Positions 27,462-33,948 of a stretch of DNA of 33,948 bases are shown piece by piece. Under the pieces are notes generated by a model. It made no database searches. It was given only the letters and a program-made list of their open reading frames with translations, and was not told the DNA's origin. The position numbers were made by a program, and so were the translations under genes. Numbering within the stretch: the first letter of the stretch is position 1; the number at the start of each line of letters is the position of its first letter. Source of the DNA: an uncultured Bacillota bacterium (lineage in GTDB: Bacteria; Bacillota_I; Bacilli_A; RF39; UBA660); contig CAMYZQ010000008.1 in assembly GCA_947303895.1 (NCBI GenBank), positions 1 through 33,948 on the forward strand. The letters are read 5' to 3'.

Positions 27462-28019
27462 TTATTTTAAAGCTTCTAATAATTCAGCTTTTTTCATTGA
27501 AGTATAACCTTCAATTTTTTTAGATTTAGCTAAATCTTTTAATTCAGCTACAGTTAATTTAGATAAATCTTCTTTAACTTCTTTTTTAGTTTCTTTCTTA
27601 GGAGTTTCTTTCTTAACAGATTCTACTTTCTTTGGTGCTTCTTTTGTAGTTTTAGTAACTTTTCCGTTTAATGCATCTTTAGCTTCTTTAACTAATGCTG
27701 AGAAAGCTTTAGTATCAGAAACAGCTAATTCAGCAAGCATTTTTCTATTAATAGAAATACCTGCTTTATTAAGACCATCTATGAATTTAGAATAACTAAT
27801 TTCGTTATTTCTACATTCAGCATTAATACGAACAATCCATAATTTACGGAAATCTCTTTTCTTTTGTCTTCTATCTCTATAAGCATATACTCCAGAATGC
27901 ATTAATTGTTCTTTAGCAGTTTTATATAATCTGTGTTTAGAACCAAAATAACCTTTAGCATTCTTAAGAATCTTTTTATGTCTAGCTTTAGTAATTTTTG
28001 CTGTCTTAACTCTTGCCAT
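27462..28019 (-). CDS. rplT: 50S ribosomal protein L20 with C-terminal Lys-rich linker and Rho_N/SAP-like domain
   Basis: Canonical L20 '[62 protein letters not shown]', then '...[35 protein letters not shown]'. Confidence 0.96.
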   Translation of the reverse strand: MARVKTAKITKARHKKILKNAKGYFGSKHRLYKTAKEQLMHSGVYAYRDRRQKKRDFRKLWIVRINAECRNNEISYSKFIDGLNKAGISINRKMLAELAVSDTKAFSALVKEAKDALNGKVTKTTKEAPKKVESVKKETPKKETKKEVKEDLSKLTVAELKDLAKSKKIEGYTSMKKAELLEALK

Positions 28020-28029
28020 GATTTACCTC

Positions 28030-28236
28030 CTACTTTAATGTGTCAATTATTCTCTTTAATCTCTTTGAATCAGAGCCTGATAATTGACCTGCCTCTCTTA
28101 AGTGTCTCATTCTCTTAGTTGAATATCCAGTTGTATTGTGGTTAGCTCCAGCTCTTTTGAAAGTTACAGAACCACTATTTCTAACTTTGAATTTTTTAGC
28201 TGATGCCTTATGTGTTTTAATTTTATTCTTAGCCAT
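28030..28236 (-). CDS. rpmI: 50S ribosomal protein L35
   Basis: 'KTHKASAKKFKVRNSGSVTFKRAGANHNTTGYSTKRMRHLR', between infC and rplT. Confidence 0.95.
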   Translation of the reverse strand: MAKNKIKTHKASAKKFKVRNSGSVTFKRAGANHNTTGYSTKRMRHLREAGQLSGSDSKRLKRIIDTLK

Positions 28237-28254
28237 AATTTAATTCCTTCCTTC

Positions 28255-28776
28255 TTATTTGTTTGGTGAAATCATTACGTACATAGATCTAAATTCCATA
28301 GTAGGTTCATTAGTCTTAGTACCATAATCTTTCACAGCTTCAATAAATCTTTCAAGTACATCTCTACCAAGTTCTGGGTGAGCCATTTCTCTACCTTTAA
28401 ATCTAACAACTGCTTTAATCTTATGTCCTTTTTCTAAGAACTTAACAGTTTGATTAACTCTTGTATTGAAATCATGAATATCAATCTTAACTGATAATCT
28501 AATTTCTTTTGTTTCAGCAGATGTACTCTTTTGTTTCTTTAAAGCTTCTTTTTGTTTTTTGTTTCTTTCATATTTAAACTTATTGTAATCCATAAGTTTA
28601 CATACTGGTTTATCACTATTTCCATTCATTTGAACTAGATCAAATCCAGCAGCATTTGCTAGTGTAAGAGCATCCTCGATATTCTTAACACCAAGTTGTT
28701 CTCCACCAGGTCCAATAACCATAACTTCTTTTGCAGTTATTTTTTCATTGATTAATAAATCACTATTCTTTGATAT
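28255..28776 (-). CDS. infC: Translation initiation factor IF-3 (probable AUA start)
   Basis: 'LLINEKITAKEVMVIGPGGEQLGVKNIEDALTLA...MEFRSMYVMISPNK'. SD GGAGGT sits 8 nt before ATA-TCA-AAG; the ORF-track ATG at 28809 lies inside the leader terminator. Confidence 0.9.
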   Translation of the reverse strand: MSKNSDLLINEKITAKEVMVIGPGGEQLGVKNIEDALTLANAAGFDLVQMNGNSDKPVCKLMDYNKFKYERNKKQKEALKKQKSTSAETKEIRLSVKIDIHDFNTRVNQTVKFLEKGHKIKAVVRFKGREMAHPELGRDVLERFIEAVKDYGTKTNEPTMEFRSMYVMISPNK

Positions 28777-28915
28777 AACAAAGCACCTCCAATAAAAAAG
28801 TAGATACATCTGTATCTACATAAAAAGCACTATAATATATATTACTTGGCCTTTTACCTATCGCTTACTCGCAATCAGGTGAGATACAAATCTTCTTTCC
28901 TTTTTTCAAAACTAC
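28777..28915 (-). promoter_or_regulatory. infC-rpmI-rplT leader (L20-leader-type attenuator candidate)
   Basis: Terminator hairpin directly upstream of the infC SD; upstream segment can form an alternative 10-bp helix with the terminator 5' arm; structured GC-containing core CACCTGATTGCGAGTAAGCGATAGGTAAAAGGCC. Confidence 0.65.
28791..28819 (-). terminator. Leader terminator/attenuator hairpin of the infC operon
   Basis: GTAGATAC-AGAT-GTATCTAC stem followed by TTTTTTATT, then GGAGGT (minus strand). Confidence 0.8.
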
Positions 28916-28921
28916 GTGAAT

Positions 28922-28950
28922 ATTATATATTATATATATTTATTTGTAAA
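28922..28950 (-). promoter_or_regulatory. Promoter of the infC operon
   Basis: Minus strand TTTACA (28950-28945), 17-nt spacer, TATAAT (28927-28922). Confidence 0.75.
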
Positions 28951-28958
28951 GTATTTTT

Positions 28959-29666
28959 TTATTTTTTTCTAGCATATGACAAAAGTCTAATAATTTGTAA
29001 AACTGATGATAATAAACCAGCTACATAAGTAAATGCAGCAGCATTTAACATTTTTTTAACAGCAGGCACTTCATCTTCACCAATAATACCTAATCTAAGT
29101 AATTCTTTTCTTGCTCTATTTGATGCATTATATTCTACTGGTAAAGTAACAAGTTGGAATGATAATGCAAAGAACATAAGAGCAACTCCTATATATATAA
29201 AACCTGTAATAGATGCAAGTAAACCTATTACTAATGAAATGTAACCAATAGTATTTCCAATACTAGCTACTTTTGCAACAGCATTTCTAGCTTTTATTGG
29301 ACCATATCCATCTTTATATTGAATAGCATGTCCACATTCATGAGCTGCTACTGCAATAGCAGCTATACTTGTATCATCATATACACTTTCAGATAATCTT
29401 ATTTCCTGAGTACTATTATTATAATAATCAGTTAAAGATCCACTTATTTGACCTACTTTAATATTAGTAAGACCATTACTAGCAAGTATCTTTTCTGCTA
29501 CTTCTCTTCCTGTTATATGTTTATTATTTTCTACTCCAGCATATTTTTTATGAACTGCTCTAAGTATTAAACTAGCAAGTAATGTAATAGCAGCTGCTAC
29601 ATAAAATAATATCATTCCTGTACTATTATATATTAATCCAGTACTTGTATTATAGTCTACTCCCAT
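28959..29666 (-). CDS. YugP-like membrane zinc metallopeptidase
   Basis: 'IAAIAVAAHECGHAIQYKDGYGPIKARNAVAKVASIGN', 'LVTLPVEYNASNRARKELL'; multi-TM. Confidence 0.9.
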   Translation of the reverse strand: MGVDYNTSTGLIYNSTGMILFYVAAAITLLASLILRAVHKKYAGVENNKHITGREVAEKILASNGLTNIKVGQISGSLTDYYNNSTQEIRLSESVYDDTSIAAIAVAAHECGHAIQYKDGYGPIKARNAVAKVASIGNTIGYISLVIGLLASITGFIYIGVALMFFALSFQLVTLPVEYNASNRARKELLRLGIIGEDEVPAVKKMLNAAAFTYVAGLLSSVLQIIRLLSYARKK

Positions 29667-31048
29667 ATTATTATAGTTCCTTCCCTAGTATCTTTAATAG
29701 TTACTCCAAGAGCTTCTATTTCAGATCTAATTCTATCAGCATTTTCATAATCTTTATTTACTTTATAATTATTTCTTTCTTCAATTAATTTATTTATTTT
29801 ATCTTCTAATTCTTTATCTATTTCTTTTTCTTTAATTAAATCTAAAGAAAATACTTTATCAAATGATTTAACTAATGCTATCTTAGTAGAATTAGATATT
29901 TCATTATCTTTTAATACATCATATAGAATTGTAATTGCATTAGCAGTATTTAAATCATTACTAATTGCTTCTTTAAATAATTCATTATATTTATTAAAGT
30001 CTTCTTCACTATAATTATTATCATCAATTATATTACTAATTCTAGTTTTTAATTTGTTTAATGTATCTTCTGATTGATCTAAAGCATCATATGAAAATAC
30101 TAATTGTTTTCTATAATGAGAATTTAAACACATAAATCTATAACTAAGAGGATTATATCCTTTAGATATTAATAAATCGAGTGTTAAGAATTCTCCTTTA
30201 GATTTACTCATCTTACCAGTTTCATCATTTAAATGTTCTCCGTGTACCCAATAGTTACACCATTTATGTCCTAAATAACTTTCACTTTGAGCTATTTCAT
30301 TTGTATGATGAGGGAATATATTATCTACTCCTCCACAGTGAATATCAAGATGTTCTCCTAAATTCTTAATACTAATACCAGAACATTCAATATGCCATCC
30401 TGGATATCCATATCCCCATGGAGATTCCCATTTTAATTCTTGGTCTTCAAATTTAGATTTAGTGAACCATAAAACAAAGTCTGCTTGGTTTCTCTTAGAA
30501 GAATCTTCTTCTACACCTTCTCTAACTCCAACAACCATTTCATCTTCTTTATGATTAGTTAATTTATAATAATCATCTAATTTAGAAGTATCAAAATATA
30601 CATTTCCACCAGATATATATGCATAACCATCATCTAGTAATTTTTGAATCATTTTAAAATAGAATTCAATATTATCAGTGGCCTTAGAAACTATTTCAGG
30701 CCATTTTATATTTAAACTATTTGTATCATTTTTAAAACATTCTGTATAATAATCTGCTATTTCTAAAACCGTTTTATGTTCTCTTTTAGCACCTTTAAGC
30801 ATCTTATCTTCACCAGAATCTGAATCAGATGTTAAATGTCCAACATCAGTTATATTCATACATCTTTTAACATTATATCCAACATAGTTTAATGTTTTTT
30901 CAAATATATCTTCGAATATATAAGTTCTAAGATTTCCAATATGTGCATAGTGATATACTGTAGGTCCACATGTATACATAGTTACATTATTGCCATTATA
31001 TGGAATAAAATCTTCAACTTTTCTAGTTAATGTATTATATATTTTCAT
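29657..31048 (-). CDS. cysS: Cysteinyl-tRNA synthetase
   Basis: 'MYTCGPTVYHYAHIGNLRTYIFEDI' (HIGH), 'GYPGWHIECSGIS', 'TGKMSKSKGEFLT' (KMSKS). Start moved from 31078 to the ATG at 31046-31048 (GGTGATTCGAATG). Confidence 0.96.
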   Translation of the reverse strand: MKIYNTLTRKVEDFIPYNGNNVTMYTCGPTVYHYAHIGNLRTYIFEDIFEKTLNYVGYNVKRCMNITDVGHLTSDSDSGEDKMLKGAKREHKTVLEIADYYTECFKNDTNSLNIKWPEIVSKATDNIEFYFKMIQKLLDDGYAYISGGNVYFDTSKLDDYYKLTNHKEDEMVVGVREGVEEDSSKRNQADFVLWFTKSKFEDQELKWESPWGYGYPGWHIECSGISIKNLGEHLDIHCGGVDNIFPHHTNEIAQSESYLGHKWCNYWVHGEHLNDETGKMSKSKGEFLTLDLLISKGYNPLSYRFMCLNSHYRKQLVFSYDALDQSEDTLNKLKTRISNIIDDNNYSEEDFNKYNELFKEAISNDLNTANAITILYDVLKDNEISNSTKIALVKSFDKVFSLDLIKEKEIDKELEDKINKLIEERNNYKVNKDYENADRIRSEIEALGVTIKDTREGTIIIWE

Positions 31049-31068
31049 TCGAATCACCTTCTTTAATA

Positions 31069-31079
31069 ATTTTATCATA
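31069..31079 (-). promoter_or_regulatory. Extended -10 (TATGATAAAAT) for cysS-yugP
   Basis: + strand attttatcata about 20 nt upstream of the cysS ATG. Confidence 0.45.
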
Positions 31080-31084
31080 TATAA

Positions 31085-31114
31085 ACAAAAAAAAGAACAT
31101 ATAAATGTTCTTTT
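31085..31114 (-). terminator. Intrinsic terminator after the 31123..32616 gene
   Basis: AAAAGAACAT-ATAA/TTAT-ATGTTCTTTT hairpin plus T-tract. Confidence 0.8.
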
Positions 31115-31122
31115 AAAATCTA

Positions 31123-32616
31123 TTATTTCTTAGATTTTTTAGTTTCTTTCTTTTCTTCTTCCTTAATTTCTTTTTTTGCTTCTTTAAATAATTTTTTATT
31201 ATGATCTAATAATGCAAGAATTACTAAACCAATAATAACAATTGAAACAATAATTGCAAATAATCCAAATCCTTTAGTAGCAATTGATAAAATTACAAGA
31301 GCAACTAATAGAATGATTATGAAGAACTTCCAAATATACTTCATCCAATCTTTGTAAGATACATCTGTGAATCTTAAAGCGAAGAATACAAGTATACTTG
31401 TTGGTGAAACTAATAAAACTAAACTATAAATAGCTTGGAATATAATAGCTAAAGAAGCTTCATATCCAGTAGCTGAAGTAGTATAACTAATTCCTGATAA
31501 TGCAAATTGTGATGCATATGTATAATCAGGATAGAATATACCTGTTACACCAGATATAACTGATGAAGTAAATAGATTAATCTTTTCACTAAATGCAGTT
31601 ACAAATGTATAGTAAACTCCAGAAGTATATAGGTTAATAAATACTATACCAGCTAGTAATAGAATTACTATATATGGAACAGCTTTTCTAAATCCAATAG
31701 CAAATGCATTAATAACTTCGTTAAATTTAACTCTGTAAATAATAGCAATTATTATTGTAGTAACAAATAATAATAAAGCTAAATTGTGAAGATCAAATGC
31801 ACCAAATTCTACTATTTCACTTCCAACAATTGCGTTGAAAATAGAAACTTTAGCAACTTCTGCTCCTTTAAGCATTTCTAGGAATTTACTAAATCCATCG
31901 AATCCAAAATATTCACCCCAAGGAACAAATCCAAGAACAACTAATACTAGAAGAACGCCCATTATAATTTTTAATGGTAATGTTTTTGAAACGTTTTCTT
32001 TACTAAGATCAACCTTTTCTGGTTTCTTATTAAATACTAAAACAAATGCAAGTAATGCAAGTAATAAAACTAGTGTTAAAACTATTTTATATAGTAAATT
32101 ATCAGTAACAGTTAAACTTAGTATTTGGTTATTATAATATGTATGTAATGATCCTGCAAAACCAATAACAGTAGCACCAACTGTAGAAGCAACAGCAGCT
32201 CCCTTACCATAACCTAACTTTCTGATTACAGAAATAAAGAATGGTAGTATAAATAGTGCAACATATAATTGACCAGTAATAGCTGATAATAATCCAAGAA
32301 TAAATACTACAAGTGCTACAAATAAAGTTTTTCTTTTTGAAAACTTCTTAGCAACTGAAGTAACTAATCCGTCATATTTTTCAGTCTTATCTAATATTGC
32401 ATAGAAAAATCCAATAGATAAAATATATACTATAGTTGTAACAAATACACTTAATGATGTTAAACCATTAAAGAAAGTATCAGTTAATGCAACTGGCATA
32501 ATTGTATCTTTTGAAGTTTGTCCATAACTAATAATAGTACCTGGAACAAAATAACTAATAATAACTGTAAATAATATTACAATTCCTAAAATTTTAAATA
32601 AATTATATTTTTTCAT
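31123..32616 (-). CDS. Multi-TM transporter, YfcC/DcuC-like ion-transporter-superfamily permease (tentative)
   Basis: About 12 hydrophobic segments over 497 aa, Lys-rich C-tail; overall look of a YfcC/C4-dicarboxylate carrier-like permease, family not certain. Confidence 0.55.
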   Translation of the reverse strand: MKKYNLFKILGIVILFTVIISYFVPGTIISYGQTSKDTIMPVALTDTFFNGLTSLSVFVTTIVYILSIGFFYAILDKTEKYDGLVTSVAKKFSKRKTLFVALVVFILGLLSAITGQLYVALFILPFFISVIRKLGYGKGAAVASTVGATVIGFAGSLHTYYNNQILSLTVTDNLLYKIVLTLVLLLALLAFVLVFNKKPEKVDLSKENVSKTLPLKIIMGVLLVLVVLGFVPWGEYFGFDGFSKFLEMLKGAEVAKVSIFNAIVGSEIVEFGAFDLHNLALLLFVTTIIIAIIYRVKFNEVINAFAIGFRKAVPYIVILLLAGIVFINLYTSGVYYTFVTAFSEKINLFTSSVISGVTGIFYPDYTYASQFALSGISYTTSATGYEASLAIIFQAIYSLVLLVSPTSILVFFALRFTDVSYKDWMKYIWKFFIIILLVALVILSIATKGFGLFAIIVSIVIIGLVILALLDHNKKLFKEAKKEIKEEEKKETKKSKK

Positions 32617-32702
32617 AATTATCTCCTCCTATTTTATGAACTCTAGTATTACTTTCTTAGTTATTCACCTTTATCCTCCTATTAGAAATTATAACACTAT
32701 TA

Positions 32703-32738
32703 AAAAATAAAAAAAAGTAATTTTTAAAAATTACTTTA
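32703..32738 (-). terminator. Intrinsic terminator after the PrcB-like gene
   Basis: AAAGTAAT...ATTACTTT stem and T-rich tract on the minus strand. Confidence 0.65.
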
Positions 32739-33167
32739 TTAAAACCCGCATTTATATGTTTCTATATTTCTTTTAACTTTATAATTTGGTTTCTTATTAA
32801 ATTTAACAACTAAATATGGATAAGTAAATGCATCTGTGACTGTACATGTTTCTCCCGGATGTTTTTCATTAACAGTTATAGTTACATCTTTTCCAGATAC
32901 TTTAATATCTTTTAACTCTATTGAATATCCACCAGTACTACGCTTACCCATTTTAATAAATAGATAATAGTTGCCTTTATACTCTACTAGTTCTTCACCA
33001 GATATTTCCCTATTATAATTAACTTTATCACTAACTAATTCCATTATTATTGTATATTTAATATCTTCATCTTTTTTATTATTAATAAAATAAATAATTA
33101 TTTCTATACCTATTAATAATAAAATAGCAATTATACCTATAATAATCTTTTTCTTCATATTCTTCAC
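32739..33167 (-). CDS. Membrane-anchored protein with PrcB C-terminal-like domain
   Basis: N-terminal TM; 'KMGKRSTGGYSIELKDIKVSGKDVTITVNEKHPGETCTVTDAFTYPYLVVKF' matches the PrcB_C pattern (GxxxTGGY...PG..C..TQ...YPY). Confidence 0.75.
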   Translation of the reverse strand: MKNMKKKIIIGIIAILLLIGIEIIIYFINNKKDEDIKYTIIMELVSDKVNYNREISGEELVEYKGNYYLFIKMGKRSTGGYSIELKDIKVSGKDVTITVNEKHPGETCTVTDAFTYPYLVVKFNKKPNYKVKRNIETYKCGF

Positions 33168-33175
33168 CTAGAATA

Positions 33176-33186
33176 ATTATAACATA
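33176..33186 (-). promoter_or_regulatory. Extended -10 promoter TATGTTATAAT for the PrcB-like gene
   Basis: Exact attataacata on the + strand. Confidence 0.5.
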
Positions 33187-33213
33187 AAAAAAGTAATTCA
33201 TTGAATTACTTTT
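33186..33213 (-). terminator. Intrinsic terminator after lysS
   Basis: AAAAGTAATT-(5 nt)-AATTACTTTT stem with T-tract on the minus strand. Confidence 0.75.
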
Positions 33214-33948
33214 ATTTATTTGGTCTCATCATTGGGAATAATACTACATCTCTAACACTAGCAGCATTATATAGTAGCATTATTAATCTATCGATACCAA
33301 CACCAAGTCCACTTATTGGAGGCATACCTTGTTCCATAGCTAATAAATAATCTTCATCAAGGTCCATAGTTTCATCATCACCTTGAGCTTTAGCTTTTAA
33401 TTGGTCTTCAAAGTTTGCTCTTTGAACTTCTGGATTAACTAACTCTGAATATGCATTACAAATTTCTGCACCAGCAATTATAACTTGGAATACATCAACA
33501 ACTTTATTATCATCATCATTTCTTCTAGCAAGTGGTTTTAATACAGCTGGATAATTCCACATAATAGTTGGTTCAAATATATTTGCTCTAACTAATCTCT
33601 TATAACAAAAATCTATTAATTGAGCTAATGAATTACATTCTTCAAGATCAGTTTTAGTAAATTTACCAGATTCAATAATCTTAGTTCTAAGTTCTTCTGG
33701 ATCTTCTATATTAATAAAATCAAATCCAAGTTCTTTAGTTAAAGCTTCAACATAGTTAACTCTATCCCATTCTTTACCTAAATCTATAGTTTTTTCTCCT
33801 ACAGTAACTTCAGTAGTTCCTTTTAAGAACATAGCAGTACTTCTCATAAAGTCTTGGAAGAATTTAATATTATCTTCAAAATTCCAATAACAAGCATACC
33901 ATTCAATTTGAGTAAATTCTTGTAAATGTTGAGGATCCATTCCTTCAT
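33212..33948 (-). CDS. lysS: Lysyl-tRNA synthetase, C-terminal part (runs off the right edge)
   Basis: 'QEFTQIEWYACYWNFEDNIKFFQDF', 'GMPPISGLGVGIDRLIMLL', 'RDVVLFPMMRPNK' class-II motif 3. Frame still open at the window end. Confidence 0.94.
   Translation of the reverse strand, partial: EGMDPQHLQEFTQIEWYACYWNFEDNIKFFQDFMRSTAMFLKGTTEVTVGEKTIDLGKEWDRVNYVEALTKELGFDFINIEDPEELRTKIIESGKFTKTDLEECNSLAQLIDFCYKRLVRANIFEPTIMWNYPAVLKPLARRNDDDNKVVDVFQVIIAGAEICNAYSELVNPEVQRANFEDQLKAKAQGDDETMDLDEDYLLAMEQGMPPISGLGVGIDRLIMLLYNAASVRDVVLFPMMRPNK

Noticed and set aside
28777-28809. infC start at the ATG at 28809 (MYLLFYWRCFV extension)
   Set aside because: It would place the SD and the leader terminator inside the coding region; the SD-spaced ATA at 28776 is more consistent with IF-3 N-termini.
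31049-31122. Possible T-box or other amino-acid riboswitch ahead of cysS
   Set aside because: Only about 70 nt separate cysS from the upstream gene, filled by a terminator and an extended -10; no room for a T-box specifier stem.
1-33948. Mobile element, prophage, defence or toxin-antitoxin systems
   Set aside because: No transposase, integrase, phage, restriction, nuclease or TA-like genes were recognised; the strand bias and gene content look chromosomal.

Overview
A 33.9-kb, very AT-rich window with the genome style of a low-GC Firmicute (Bacilli/Mollicutes-like). Every credible gene lies on the minus strand. The backbone is mostly housekeeping: Ppx/GppA (partial), a SAM methyltransferase, AlkD-like, a CPBP protease, two histidine phosphatases, an RlmD-like RNA methyltransferase, TrhA/hemolysin III, an OGG-like glycosylase, tRNA-Arg(CCU), DeoD, a NUDIX protein, Pgk, Gap, a TGS-uridine kinase-like protein, infC-rpmI-rplT, a YugP-like peptidase, CysS and LysS (partial). 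Interspersed are cell-envelope genes: a beta-helix surface protein with an SPKTG sorting signal, a sortase, a lipoprotein, a DUF5011/BIG2 protein, a 1483-aa SdrD-B-like protein and a membrane-anchored HEXXH protein. I found no CRISPR array, transposase or obvious defence system. The observations most worth a second look are: (1) a relic of the 3' end of an RlmD-type gene between the two histidine phosphatases, which now supplies the RBS of the downstream phosphatase; (2) an infC-rpmI-rplT leader with a terminator/antiterminator design, an apparent AUA start codon on infC, and an L20 with a C-terminal Rho_N/SAP-like domain; (3) a recurrent compact intergenic cassette in which a terminator U-tract runs into an extended -10 (TATGNTATAAT) and then an RBS, including a tRNA promoter embedded in a terminator hairpin; (4) a Hpt + CheY-like two-gene unit with no kinase nearby; and (5) a family of membrane-anchored CDGYV...YIKC proteins translationally coupled to gap.
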